NCBI GenBank assembly: GCA_964461135.1
Contig: CAYWTB010000036.1
Coordinates: 1 to 41,983 of the forward strand
Source of the DNA: RQOF01 sp964461135
Lineage (GTDB): Bacteria > Calditrichota > Calditrichia > RBG-13-44-9
Direction: 5' to 3'
Length of the DNA stretch: 41,983 bases
Under the pieces are notes generated by a model. That model did not search any database, was not told where the DNA came from, and saw only the letters and a program-made list of their open reading frames with translations. The number at the start of each line of letters is the position of its first letter. Position 1 is the stretch's first letter. Of the stretch, positions 8,413 to 17,207 are shown one piece after another. The translations under genes and the position numbers were made by a program.

Positions 8413-10062
8413 TTATTTTAGCATGGGAATCCGGATACCGATATGGCGGGCGAATTGTATAGCCTCCCGGTAGCCGGCATCGGCATGCCGCATGACGCCC
8501 GTACCGGGATCATTCGTAAGCACCCGTTCAATCCGCCGGGCGGTATCATCTGTCCCGTCCGCCACCATTACCACTCCAGAATGCTGGGATAAACCGATTC
8601 CCACGCCTCCCCCATTATGCATGCTAACCCAAGATGCTCCCGATGCCACATTCAGCATTCCATTGAGGAGCGGCCAGTCCGCTATGGCATCACTGCCATC
8701 TTTCATAGCTTCCGTCTCCCTGTTTGGAGATGCCACAGAACCGCAATCCAGATGATCTCTCCCGATAACAATGGGGGCTTTTATTTCACCTTTTTTGATC
8801 AGTTCATTCATCGCCAGGCCGGCCTTTGCCCGCTCTCCATATCCCAGCCAGCAAATACGGGTGGGCAGGCCCTGAAATTTCACCTTTTTTCGTGCCATAT
8901 CAATCCAGCGCATCAGGGCCTTGTTCTCCGGAAACAGTTCCTTTATCAATTCATCAGTTCGATAAATGTCTTCAGGTTCACCCGATAATGCCGCCCAGCG
9001 GAACGGCCCCTTCCCCTGGCAGAATAACGGCCGGATGTAGGCAGGCACAAATCCAGGATAATCAAACGCATTCCTGAGACCAGCTTTTTCCGCCTGGCCA
9101 CGCAGATTATTGCCGTAGTCGAAAACTTCCGAACCCCTTTTCTGCAGTTCCAGCATGGCTTCACAATGTTTTTTCATGCTGGCATAGGCCTTTTTAATAT
9201 ACTGCTGCGGATTTTTCTTCCTCAGATCCAGAGCCTGTTCATAGGACATCCCCGCCGGTACATAGCCGTTTAATTCATCATGTGCCGATGTCTGGTCGGT
9301 AACGATATCCGGAATAACATTTCTTTTGACAAATTCAGGAAAAATATCAGCGGCATTTCCCAGCAATCCGATTGAGAGAGGACGTTTTTCACTCATGGCT
9401 TGCCGGGCACGGTTCAGGGCCTCATCCAGGCCGGGGGTCATTATGTCCAGGTATCCGGTATCCAGGCGCCTGCGAATACGGGCTTCATCCACCTCCACGA
9501 TAATGGCTACTCCGTTGTTCATGGTTACTGCCAGAGGTTGAGCACCCCCCATTCCTCCCAGACCGGCAGTAAGGGTGAGCGAACCCGCCAGATCTCTGTC
9601 AAATTTTTTCCGGGATATTTCGGCAAATGTCTCATAGGTGCCCTGAAGAATTCCCTGCGTTCCGATGTAAATCCAGCTGCCCGCTGTCATCTGGCCGTAC
9701 ATGATCAATCCTTTTTTCTCCAGTTCGCGGAAATAATCCCAATTATTCCAGTGTCCCACCAGGTTGGAATTGGCAATCAGTACCCGCGGGGCATAAGTGA
9801 AGGTCTTAAAAATTCCCACCGGTTTACCGGATTGTACCAGAAGGGTTTCATCATTTTCCAGTTCTTTCAGTGATTTCACAATGGCATCGAAAGCTTCCCA
9901 ATTTCTGGCAGCTTTTCCCGTGCCACCATACACAATCAGCTCCTCCGGTTTTTCTGCCACTTCAGGATCCAGATTATTCATTAACATGCGAAGGGCAGCC
10001 TCCTGATGCCACCCCCTGGTGCTTAATGTGGTCCCTCTCGGTGCATGAATTTCGTGTTTCAT
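8413..10062 (-). CDS. hutU: Urocanate hydratase (urocanase)
   Basis: Urocanase converts urocanate to imidazolonepropionate in histidine degradation, using tightly bound NAD+ as an electrophile. The 549-residue length is typical. Visible signatures are APRGTTLSTRGW at the N-terminus, the NAD-binding LGGMGGAQPLA near 167-177, the RICWLGYGER active-site segment with C404, and the C-terminal HNGGGVGIGLSQHSG. A Shine-Dalgarno AGAGG lies about 9 nt before the ATG. No hutH, hutI or hutG lies in the window, so the rest of the pathway must be elsewhere. The gene is downstream of the GHL10 gene on the same strand with a 99-bp gap, and it ends at a strong terminator. Confidence 0.97.
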   Translation of the reverse strand: MKHEIHAPRGTTLSTRGWHQEAALRMLMNNLDPEVAEKPEELIVYGGTGKAARNWEAFDAIVKSLKELENDETLLVQSGKPVGIFKTFTYAPRVLIANSNLVGHWNNWDYFRELEKKGLIMYGQMTAGSWIYIGTQGILQGTYETFAEISRKKFDRDLAGSLTLTAGLGGMGGAQPLAVTMNNGVAIIVEVDEARIRRRLDTGYLDIMTPGLDEALNRARQAMSEKRPLSIGLLGNAADIFPEFVKRNVIPDIVTDQTSAHDELNGYVPAGMSYEQALDLRKKNPQQYIKKAYASMKKHCEAMLELQKRGSEVFDYGNNLRGQAEKAGLRNAFDYPGFVPAYIRPLFCQGKGPFRWAALSGEPEDIYRTDELIKELFPENKALMRWIDMARKKVKFQGLPTRICWLGYGERAKAGLAMNELIKKGEIKAPIVIGRDHLDCGSVASPNRETEAMKDGSDAIADWPLLNGMLNVASGASWVSMHNGGGVGIGLSQHSGVVMVADGTDDTARRIERVLTNDPGTGVMRHADAGYREAIQFARHIGIRIPMLK

Positions 10063-10161
10063 TTTGAAGCCTCTTTATTGATTATTCATATAAATTCAGA
10101 GAAATAAAAACCTGGGTTTACGGCTGTTAATTTTACTTTTCACTGTGGTAATATTATTCCG

Positions 10162-11325
10162 TCACTGACTATGTGAAAGTTTCGTAACATAATTCCGAAC
10201 ATAAGGCATTTTCTTCAATTGGTCATATGAGAACAGCACAAATCCTGAATTTTTCAGGGCATCCACCCGGGCAATTTTACGGATTATCTGCTCTTCTTTC
10301 TGATTATAAAGAGCGATACCGATCAGGTAAGTACCGGAAGGCAGTTGATTAAGGTAATCATCAACCCGGCTGATAAATGTCTTCGAATCGATAGCATAAT
10401 TCATGGACACCGCAAAATCCAGCCACTTTTCCTTAACCCAGCTGTCCCAGGACTGATAAAAATTCCAGTGAGCCTGGATGATATCGGGCTTCACTGCTGC
10501 CGACAAAAAAACATTGGGAGAGTGCCGATGCACAGTATCCGAAATTCTGCGTACAAAATCAGACAGTCCGTCCATCAGGTAACGCCGCCAGCTATGGGAA
10601 AACACTTCATAGCCGGATATGCTGAACTTGCGGGCGAAAACTTCCGGATCCGTCAGGAACTCTTCCGGATCAAGCACGTAACGATTGCGAAAACCTTTAA
10701 CCACATCAGGGTTGACATCAAAGCTCTGATCGGGATAACGGATATAATCCAGGTGAATTCCATCCACCGGGTATCTCTCCAGGACATCCTCCACAATTTC
10801 CAGGAAGTAATTCTGAGCTTCCGGCTGAAGGGGGGAAACAAATAAACCTTCCACATTTTTATTCTTAAGGGAACCGGGATAATTGTCCATGAATCGGGGA
10901 TCCCGGGCCGGCCGTGCCAGCCAGCCTGAATTACGGTGAACAATATGATTGGGATCGCTGGGAAGGGAATCCTTACTCCATACATAGAAAACATTCATCC
11001 AGGCATGGATACGAATTGAATCCCGACGACTCCGAGAGAGTATATAACCCAGTGGATCAAATGTCGAATCCTGCAAACCTTCGGCCCGGGCCTCATAGCG
11101 GCTGATATAATATGCATCGCCTCTCCCCCTTACCTGCACAAAAATATCGGTAAAGCCGCAATCTCTGGCAGTCTGCAATACGGTGTCAATTCCGGCAGGG
11201 GAGGTGAGATTATGGCGTACCACCCACAATCCTCTGATTTTGCCTTTATCCGGAAGTGCCGGCTTAACAGAAACGGTTGCCGCCAGCAGCAACAGCACTG
11301 TCCATTTCAGTATAGTGTTCAGCAT
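10162..11325 (-). CDS. Secreted GHL10-type glycoside hydrolase-like protein
   Basis: The 387-residue product starts with a hydrophobic signal peptide (about 1-24, no lipobox cysteine seen), followed by a glycosyl-hydrolase-like 10 (DUF187/PF02638 type) TIM barrel. Family elements are IRGLWVVRHNLTSPAGID near 30-47, IFVQVRGRGDAYY near 60-72, IHAWMNVFYVWS, and DGIHLDYIRYPD near 188-199 with conserved acidic residues. Proteins of this family are thought to act on cell-wall or extracellular polysaccharides, but the substrate is unknown. The Shine-Dalgarno is weak (AGGA, 12 nt from ATG). A secreted or periplasmic location is inferred from the leader. It precedes hutU with no evident functional link. 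Confidence 0.87.
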   Translation of the reverse strand: MLNTILKWTVLLLLAATVSVKPALPDKGKIRGLWVVRHNLTSPAGIDTVLQTARDCGFTDIFVQVRGRGDAYYISRYEARAEGLQDSTFDPLGYILSRSRRDSIRIHAWMNVFYVWSKDSLPSDPNHIVHRNSGWLARPARDPRFMDNYPGSLKNKNVEGLFVSPLQPEAQNYFLEIVEDVLERYPVDGIHLDYIRYPDQSFDVNPDVVKGFRNRYVLDPEEFLTDPEVFARKFSISGYEVFSHSWRRYLMDGLSDFVRRISDTVHRHSPNVFLSAAVKPDIIQAHWNFYQSWDSWVKEKWLDFAVSMNYAIDSKTFISRVDDYLNQLPSGTYLIGIALYNQKEEQIIRKIARVDALKNSGFVLFSYDQLKKMPYVRNYVTKLSHSQ

Positions 11326-11453
11326 ATTTTCATTATTCCTGATAGTTTCGAATTTAGATAAACATCTATCCCGGATTCAAGACCATTTTGAATTACTCTG
11401 GGATATGTGAAATCAAAAACATAATGCAACCTTTCATGATTTTTTAAGCGAAT

Positions 11454-11483
11454 AAAAAAAGGCGCCCGGTTGCAGGCGCCTTT
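11454..11483 (-). terminator. Rho-independent terminator of the ribosomal cluster
   Basis: Read on the minus strand, GGCGCC arms (11475-11480 and 11461-11466), extended by AAA/TTT, close an 8-nt loop and run into seven T residues. It lies 30 bp after the rplQ stop and marks the end of the long minus-strand operon. Confidence 0.93.
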
Positions 11484-11512
11484 ACAATCACATTTTAATC
11501 AAGGATATCAGA

Positions 11513-12226
11513 TTACTCGGATTTTTCTTTTTTCTTCTTCCCTTTGGCAGTGTCTTTTTCTTCCTTTTCTTTGACCGTCTTTTTGGGTGTTTTTTCAGCA
11601 GTCTCTTTTTTTGTTTCTTTTTTGGCAGTACTTTTCTTCGGAGTTTCTTTCTTTTCTTTTTTGGGAGCTGCTTTTTTGGGTTTTTCCTCTTTCGCTCCGG
11701 CTTTCGCTTTTTTCTCTTCTTTTACCTCAGCTGCTTCAGGAGCGGCTTCAGCCGCTTCTTCCACTTTTACATCTTCCACCGTGGCAGCTTCTTTTGCTTC
11801 CGCTTTTTCAGCCGGGGCGGCTTTTTTCTTTTTCTTTCCCGAAGTTTTCTTTTCTTCAATAATCACCGGTTCAAAACCCACCAGCTGTAAAATTGCAAGT
11901 TCCGCACCATCTCCCTGGCGCTGTCCCAGTTTTATAATGCGTGAATAACCTCCTGAGCGATCGGCAAAAGCCGGGGCAATCTCATTGAACAATTTCTGAA
12001 CCAGCGCGTGATTCTGAAGAAGTTTGAAAGCCTGTCTGCGTGCAGCCACTGTATCTTTCTTGCCGGTCGTGATCAGTTTTTCGATGACGCTGCGGGCTGC
12101 TTTTGCCTTTGCCAGAGTGGTTTTTATCTGCTGGTGATTAATAATTGCACTTGCCAGATTCATTAACGTGGCTTTTCTATGTGCTTTTGTTCGTCCCAGT
12201 TTTTTAGTTTTATTGCGATGTCGCAT
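11513..12226 (-). CDS. rplQ: Ribosomal protein L17 with long charged C-terminal tail
   Basis: Residues 1 to about 125 are a normal L17 (50S subunit, near the exit tunnel), with RHRNKTKKLGRTKAHRKAT and ELAILQLVGFEPV. Residues about 126-237 are a low-complexity tail made almost only of Lys, Glu, Ala, Thr and Pro, doubling the usual 116-130 residue length. The tail keeps an open frame for 112 codons and ends just before the terminator, so it is not a frameshift artefact at first sight. A Shine-Dalgarno GAGGTGAG precedes the ATG. The gene follows rpoA as in other bacterial alpha operons. The role of the tail is unknown; it is probably disordered. Confidence 0.95.
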   Translation of the reverse strand: MRHRNKTKKLGRTKAHRKATLMNLASAIINHQQIKTTLAKAKAARSVIEKLITTGKKDTVAARRQAFKLLQNHALVQKLFNEIAPAFADRSGGYSRIIKLGQRQGDGAELAILQLVGFEPVIIEEKKTSGKKKKKAAPAEKAEAKEAATVEDVKVEEAAEAAPEAAEVKEEKKAKAGAKEEKPKKAAPKKEKKETPKKSTAKKETKKETAEKTPKKTVKEKEEKDTAKGKKKKEKSE

Positions 12227-12283
12227 AGCTCACCTCAGCTTTTCCTGTATTTTCCGCATTTTTTTCGTTTAGAAATCGAATGA

Positions 12284-13267
12284 TTAATCTTCGCCCTTAA
12301 GATATTTATCCACATCCATTCCGAAATACAGACCTTTCTTTTCCAGAATGTCCTGAATTTCCTGTAGTGATTTGCGTCCGAAATTACGGAATTTCAACAA
12401 TTCTGACTCATCCAGTCTCACCAGATCCGAAATTGCCTTGATATTAGCATTTTTAAGACAGTTGTGTGATCGGACCGAGAGTTCAAGCTCATCCACACTC
12501 ATCCGTAAGAGCTTCTTTACCCGCAGAATCTCTTCATCAATTTCCTGCGTTTCCTCTTCTTCCGGCTCGATTTCAAAATTGATAAACAATTGGATGTGAT
12601 CCTTGATAATTTTGCCAGCATAGGTCAGGGCATCGTCCGGTGTAATACTGCCATCGGTTTCGATCTCCAGAATCAGCTTTTCATAATCAGTCCGCTGGCC
12701 AACCCTGACGCTTTCCACGTCATACCTGACATTCCTGATGGGCGAAAAAATTGAATCAATCGGAATCAGACCGATGCTGGATTCCAGGGGTTTGTTTTCC
12801 TCTGCCGATACATATCCCCGGCCCTTGCCGACCCGTATTTCCATTTCAAAATTGGCATCTTTGTTAAGTGTGGCAATGTAATGATCGGGATTCAGTATTT
12901 CAAAATCAGCCGTATTGTTCCCGATATCGGATGCCTTAAATTCCTTGGGGCCTTTCAGATTAAGAGTCACCTTGTCCGGCCTCTTGTTCAGCAGTTTAAT
13001 CCGAACCTCTTTCAGATTCAGAATCATATCCACCACATCTTCCTTCACACCCTTGATCGTGGAGAATTCATGCTGAACCCCATCGATGCGGATCGCTGTA
13101 ATGGCCGCCCCCTGTAAGGAAGACAACAAAATCCTCCTGAAAACATTTCCCAGCGTTACGGCAAAGCCTCTTTCCAAAGGCTGAACAATAAATCGTCCAA
13201 AATTAGCAGAATAACTGGACTCATCAAGTTCCACTTTTTCTGGCATCAATAAATTTACGTAGTTCAT
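12284..13267 (-). CDS. rpoA: RNA polymerase alpha subunit
   Basis: This subunit nucleates assembly of core RNA polymerase and contacts upstream promoter DNA and activators. The 327-residue length is standard. The N-terminal assembly domain (to about 235) carries FGRFIVQPLERGFAVTLGNVFRRILLSSL. An acidic linker (EPEEEETQEIDEE) leads to the C-terminal domain with ELELSVRSHNCLKNANI and LLKFRNFGRKSLQEI. The ATG has a modest GGGG element 5 nt upstream. Gene order rpsD-rpoA-rplQ is the conserved alpha operon. Confidence 0.98.
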   Translation of the reverse strand: MNYVNLLMPEKVELDESSYSANFGRFIVQPLERGFAVTLGNVFRRILLSSLQGAAITAIRIDGVQHEFSTIKGVKEDVVDMILNLKEVRIKLLNKRPDKVTLNLKGPKEFKASDIGNNTADFEILNPDHYIATLNKDANFEMEIRVGKGRGYVSAEENKPLESSIGLIPIDSIFSPIRNVRYDVESVRVGQRTDYEKLILEIETDGSITPDDALTYAGKIIKDHIQLFINFEIEPEEEETQEIDEEILRVKKLLRMSVDELELSVRSHNCLKNANIKAISDLVRLDESELLKFRNFGRKSLQEIQDILEKKGLYFGMDVDKYLKGED

Positions 13268-13304
13268 ATATCCCCAGATATTTTATTCATTATACATCGT
13301 ATCT

Positions 13305-13934
13305 TTATTTAGAGTAAAGCTCAATAATCAGATTTTCCTGGACATTCACCGGAATATCCTGACGGGCAGGTGTATCCAAAAAGACTCCCTGCATTTTAGC
13401 TTTATCCAGACTCAGCCATGGTACCATGGCATCATCCTTTATTCGTCTCATGGACTCATGGATTGCAGCCAGTTTCCGGCTCTTCTCACTGACCTCAATC
13501 ACATCATTTGGTCTTAACAGATAAGCCGGAATATTTACCACTCTGCCGTTTACTTTAAAATGCCGGTGCAGGATAAATTGCCTAGCATTATTCCGGGACG
13601 CTACGAATCCAAGCCGGTAAATAACATTGTCCAACCGGCTTTCCAGAAGTTTCAGCAGGTTTTCACCACTTACACCCTTCTTACGGGTAGCTCTTTCATA
13701 ATAATTTTTGAACTGAGCTTCCAGAAGCCCATAGATTCGTTTGACTTTTTGTTTTTCACGCAACTGGATGCCATATTCAGAGAGTTTTGAGCGCTGTCCT
13801 ACTCCATGTTGACCGGGAATGTACGATCGTTTTTCAAAAGAACACTTGGCAGAAAGGCATCGGGCGCCTTTCAGAAACAACTTTTCACCTTCTCGTCTGC
13901 ACAATTTACAAACAGGACCCGTATAACGTGCCAT
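13305..13934 (-). CDS. rpsD: Ribosomal protein S4 (zinc-binding form)
   Basis: S4 binds 16S rRNA early in 30S assembly and in some bacteria represses its own operon. The 209-residue protein has an N-terminal Cys4 cluster (C9, C12, C26, C31), so it is the zinc-containing variant. The S4 RNA-binding fold follows, with SRLDNVIYRLGFVASRNNARQFILHRHFKVNG near 88-120. GGAG lies 11 nt before the ATG. It stands between rpsK and rpoA with short gaps (24 and 37 bp). Confidence 0.98.
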   Translation of the reverse strand: MARYTGPVCKLCRREGEKLFLKGARCLSAKCSFEKRSYIPGQHGVGQRSKLSEYGIQLREKQKVKRIYGLLEAQFKNYYERATRKKGVSGENLLKLLESRLDNVIYRLGFVASRNNARQFILHRHFKVNGRVVNIPAYLLRPNDVIEVSEKSRKLAAIHESMRRIKDDAMVPWLSLDKAKMQGVFLDTPARQDIPVNVQENLIIELYSK

Positions 13935-13958
13935 CTATATATTTCTCCATTGGTTAAT

Positions 13959-14348
13959 TTATACTCTTCGTTTTTTGGGCGGCCGGCAACCGTTATGAGG
14001 AATGGGACTAACATCCTTAATGCTCAGTATCTCCAGGCCGGCAGCCTGTAATGACCGTATAGCTGCTTCACGTCCTGCTCCTGGGCCTTTTACCTCAACC
14101 GCTACCTGGCGCAGTCCCAGATCCATCGCTTCTCTAGCGGCGGTTTCAGCAGCCATCTGGGCGGCAAAAGGTGTATTTTTACGAGAACCCTTGAATCCCA
14201 CTTTGCCTGCCGTAGCCCAGGAAATTACGCTTCCGCTCCCACTGGTCAGTGTGATAACGGTGTTATTAAAAGTCGCCTTGACGTGGGCCACGCCCTGTGC
14301 ATCAACTTGAATTTTTTTCTTCTTTACAGTACGTCCTCTTTGTGCCAA
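13959..14348 (-). CDS. rpsK: Ribosomal protein S11, TTG start
   Basis: S11 lies on the 30S platform near the mRNA exit. The open frame extends up to a GTG at 14381 inside rpsM, but the TTG at 14348 is the better start. It has AAGGAG 8 nt upstream, begins the product at AQRGRTVKKKK, and gives 129 residues, the usual S11 length. It also leaves a clean 16-bp gap after rpsM instead of a 17-bp overlap. Family blocks VAHVKATFNNTVITLT, GSRKNTPFAAQ and HNGCRPPKKRRV are present. Confidence 0.93.
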   Translation of the reverse strand: MAQRGRTVKKKKIQVDAQGVAHVKATFNNTVITLTSGSGSVISWATAGKVGFKGSRKNTPFAAQMAAETAAREAMDLGLRQVAVEVKGPGAGREAAIRSLQAAGLEILSIKDVSPIPHNGCRPPKKRRV

Positions 14349-14364
14349 TTCGGATTCTCCTTGT

Positions 14365-14733
14365 TTATTTTCTCTTGCCACCTACAGCACGGCGTCGTCC
14401 TTTGCGGGTCCGTGCATTAGTCTGGGTTCGCTGCCCGCGAACCGGCAGGCCTAATTTATGACGCATTCCCCGGTAACAATTTATATCGATCAACCGTTTA
14501 ATATTCATGTTGATCTCGGTCTTCAGAGACCCTTCCACTTTGTAACTCTGCTGAATAACATTACGGATATCCCTGACCTGTTCATCGGTAAGGTCCTTGG
14601 TCCGGGTACCCGGATCCACTCTGGCGTCTTTACAGATCTTCAATCCCGAACTGTGTCCGATTCCATAAATATAGGTTAAGGCAGTACTTATTGGTTTCAT
14701 CTTAGGTAAATCTACGCCAACAATACGAGCCAA
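14365..14733 (-). CDS. rpsM: Ribosomal protein S13, TTG start
   Basis: S13 sits in the head of the 30S subunit and contacts the P-site tRNA and the 50S subunit. The 122-residue protein begins ARIVGVDLPK and ends with the basic GLPVRGQRTQTNARTRKGRR tail that reaches tRNA. The start codon is TTG with an AAGGAGG Shine-Dalgarno 5 nt upstream, and no ATG is available nearby. It follows rpmJ by 21 bp. Confidence 0.97.
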   Translation of the reverse strand: MARIVGVDLPKMKPISTALTYIYGIGHSSGLKICKDARVDPGTRTKDLTDEQVRDIRNVIQQSYKVEGSLKTEINMNIKRLIDINCYRGMRHKLGLPVRGQRTQTNARTRKGRRRAVGGKRK

Positions 14734-14754
14734 AATTACCTCCTTACTATTTCT

Positions 14755-14871
14755 TTAACCCTGTCTTTGTTTATGTTTTGGGTTTCTCTTACAAATGACC
14801 CGCACCACACCGTTTCTTCGTATTATTTTACAGTGTTCACAGCGTCTCTTCACCGATGTCTGTACTTTCAT
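14755..14871 (-). CDS. rpmJ: Ribosomal protein L36 (zinc-binding form)
   Basis: This short gene was found by direct translation between infA and rpsM. The 38-residue product starts MKVQTSVKRRCEHC and has the zinc ligands C11, C14, C27 and H33, the complete C+ form. A GGGGAAAG Shine-Dalgarno lies just before the ATG. L36 stabilises 23S rRNA in the late-assembling 50S subunit. Position after infA and before rpsM is the conserved bacterial location. Confidence 0.96.
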   Translation of the reverse strand: MKVQTSVKRRCEHCKIIRRNGVVRVICKRNPKHKQRQG

Positions 14872-14894
14872 TTCTTTCCCCGTTAGCTTTTCAT

Positions 14895-15113
14895 TTACTT
14901 ATATCGATAAATAATTCGGCCCCTCTTGAGGTCATACGGTGAAAGCTCAACTTTAACCTTATCACCCGGCAGAATCTTGATAAAATGCATCCGCATTTTA
15001 CCGGAAACATGAGCTAATACCTCATGTCCGCTTTCAAGTTCCACAATAAATGTTGCATTCGGCAGCGTTTCCTTAATAACACCATCTACCGAAATCGGCT
15101 GTTCCTTAGCCAA
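14895..15113 (-). CDS. infA: Translation initiation factor IF-1, TTG start
   Basis: IF-1 is a single OB-fold factor that occupies the 30S A site during initiation. The 72-residue product has the family sequence GVIKETLPNATFIVELESG and GKMRMHFIKILPGDKV, and ends with RGRIIYRYK. The start is TTG directly after the TGA of map (TGATTG), with GAGGTG 7 nt upstream inside map, so translation is probably coupled to map. Confidence 0.97.
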   Translation of the reverse strand: MAKEQPISVDGVIKETLPNATFIVELESGHEVLAHVSGKMRMHFIKILPGDKVKVELSPYDLKRGRIIYRYK

Positions 15114-15884
15114 TCAAAACACCTCATTTTTTAAATTATGTTCGGTCAAAATTTCCGGTGTACCGTTCCGGACAACTACCGTATGTTCGAAATGCGCAGA
15201 TGGCATTCCGTCTTTAGTTACCACCGTCCAGCCATCTTTCAGAGTCATGATAAAACGTTCGCCCAGATTAATCATGGGCTCGATGGCCAGAACCATTCCC
15301 TCTTTCAGAACCGGTCCCCGGTGAGGTTTACCAAAATTAAACACCTGTGGTTCCTCATGGGGAGATTTTCCGATCCCATGACCCACCAGTTCCCGCACGA
15401 CCGTATATCCGTGACCCTCTGCATGGCTCTGTATGGCGTAAGAAATATCCTGCACCCTGTTTCCGTCCTGGGCATATTTAATTCCCCGGTAAAGACATTC
15501 CATGGTGGTTTTCATCAACTGCAGGGTTTTATGGTTAACTTTTCCTACCGGGAAGGTGAATGCCCCATCCCCGTAATATCCTTTTTTTTCCACGCCTATA
15601 TCCACACTCACTATATCACCCTCCTGCAAAATACGCTGTGCCGAAGGTATACCATGCACCACCTCCTGATTAATGGAAATACATGCATTTGCAGGAAAAC
15701 CATACAGCCCTTTGAAGGACGGTCTGGCTTGTTTTGAATGAATAAATTTCTCAATTTCCTCGTCCAGTTTTCCGGTGGAAACACCGGGTTTTATAAAAGA
15801 CCGAATATGTAATAATGCTTCTGCCACAATTTTCGAACTGACTCTCATCAGTTCTATTTCTTGTTCATTTTTCACTGAAATCAT
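15114..15884 (-). CDS. map: Methionine aminopeptidase type I
   Basis: The enzyme removes the N-terminal methionine of new proteins. The 256-residue protein has the five expected metal ligands D95, D106, H169, E202 and E233, and the catalytic H78 in EVVHGIP. It has no N-terminal extension. The ATG follows immediately after the secY TAG, and the TGA abuts infA. Placement secY-map-infA without adk differs from the secY-adk-map order of many bacteria. Confidence 0.98.
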   Translation of the reverse strand: MISVKNEQEIELMRVSSKIVAEALLHIRSFIKPGVSTGKLDEEIEKFIHSKQARPSFKGLYGFPANACISINQEVVHGIPSAQRILQEGDIVSVDIGVEKKGYYGDGAFTFPVGKVNHKTLQLMKTTMECLYRGIKYAQDGNRVQDISYAIQSHAEGHGYTVVRELVGHGIGKSPHEEPQVFNFGKPHRGPVLKEGMVLAIEPMINLGERFIMTLKDGWTVVTKDGMPSAHFEHTVVVRNGTPEILTEHNLKNEVF

Positions 15885-17207
15885 CTAAGTTCTTCTTCCG
15901 CGAATTCTCCCGCCTCTCATAAATCCTTCATAGTGCCGCATGTAAAGGTGTGATTCAAATCTCTGAATGGTATCCAGAGCAACACCCACAATAATCAACA
16001 GACCTGTTCCGCCAAAGAATGAGGCATAACTGTAGGAAATCCTGAAAGCATTGACCAGTATATATGGAATTATGGCCACAAAAGCCAGGGCGACGGAGCC
16101 GGGCAGTGTAATCCGGGTTAAAATAGAATCCAGATATTCTGCCGTTTTTTTACCGGGGCGAACTCCGGGAATAAAACCACCCTGTTTTTTCAGATTATCT
16201 GCAACATCCACCGGGTTAAGGGCAATCGCAGTGTAGAAATAGGTAAAGAAGATAATCATCACACCATACACCAGCCAGTAAAACCACGAATCCATGGAAA
16301 AAGCCCGCTGCATTGTTCCGATAAGATCACTCTCCGGGAAGAAGGAAAAGAGAGTGCTGGGAATAAACATAATAGCCTGCGCAAAGATAATAGGCATTAC
16401 ACCTGCGGTATTCACCCGCAACGGGAAATGTGTATTCACACCGCCGTATACTTTGCGCCCCACCACCCTTTTCGCATACTGAACAGGGATTTTTCTGGTG
16501 GCCTGGGTTAAAATCACCACACCTGCTACAATCAGGAAAGCCAGCGCGATTAAAAAGATTTCAATTAACAGTGAACGATTTCCGCTGGAGAATTGAATCC
16601 ACTCCTGCATGAGAGCGGACGGTAACCTGGCAATTATTCCGATGAAGATTATCAGCGAAATACCGTTACCTATACCCCGTTCATCGATCAACTCTCCCAG
16701 CCACATAATGAGAATTGTACCGGTCGACATGGAAATCATTGTTAACAGGCGAAATCCCATTCCGGGGTTGATAACCGCCTTTACACCATTCACATCGATG
16801 CTTTCCAGAAAAACCGCCACACCAAATGCCTGCATGGCGGATATAAAGAGAGTCCCATAACGGGTATATTGTGTAATTTTCTTGCGTCCCTCTTCACCCT
16901 CCTTCTGCAGGCGCTGAATCAGGGGCCATACAGCTCCCAGTAACTGAAGAATAATGGAAGCGCTGATGTAGGGCATAATTCCCAGACCGAAGACCGCCGC
17001 TTTGCTGAAGGCACCACCGGCAAAAAGGTCATATAACCCGAACAAAGTTCCCGACAGGTTCTTCATGCCTTCAGCCAGGATTTTAGTGTCAATACCGGGT
17101 GTAACAATGTGCGTTCCCACCCGGTCCAGCGCCAGAATCAGGACGGTAAACAGGATTCTTTGTCTCAGGTCATGAATTTTGAAAATGTTGCGAAACGTTT
17201 CAATCAT
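15885..17207 (-). CDS. secY: Protein translocase subunit SecY
   Basis: SecY is the channel of the SecYEG translocon in the inner membrane. The 440-residue protein shows ten hydrophobic spans, the plug region near TLFGLYDLFAGGAFSKA, the GIMPYISASIILQLL motif of helix 2, and a basic cytoplasmic C-terminus RGGRIRGRRT. The ATG overlaps the TGA of rplO by 4 nt (ATGA), a sign of translational coupling. Its partner secE is about 23 kb upstream in the same cluster. Confidence 0.98.
   Translation of the reverse strand: MIETFRNIFKIHDLRQRILFTVLILALDRVGTHIVTPGIDTKILAEGMKNLSGTLFGLYDLFAGGAFSKAAVFGLGIMPYISASIILQLLGAVWPLIQRLQKEGEEGRKKITQYTRYGTLFISAMQAFGVAVFLESIDVNGVKAVINPGMGFRLLTMISMSTGTILIMWLGELIDERGIGNGISLIIFIGIIARLPSALMQEWIQFSSGNRSLLIEIFLIALAFLIVAGVVILTQATRKIPVQYAKRVVGRKVYGGVNTHFPLRVNTAGVMPIIFAQAIMFIPSTLFSFFPESDLIGTMQRAFSMDSWFYWLVYGVMIIFFTYFYTAIALNPVDVADNLKKQGGFIPGVRPGKKTAEYLDSILTRITLPGSVALAFVAIIPYILVNAFRISYSYASFFGGTGLLIIVGVALDTIQRFESHLYMRHYEGFMRGGRIRGRRT

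Noticed and set aside
11544..11948. Long plus-strand frame opposite rplQ, rich in Ser, Phe and Ala
   Set aside because: It is the mirror of the Lys/Glu/Ala codons of the L17 tail; low-complexity coding sequence leaves antisense frames open by composition.
14349..14381. GTG at 14381 as rpsK start
   Set aside because: It lies inside rpsM, has no Shine-Dalgarno, and adds 11 residues not typical of S11; the TTG at 14348 has AAGGAG at ideal spacing.
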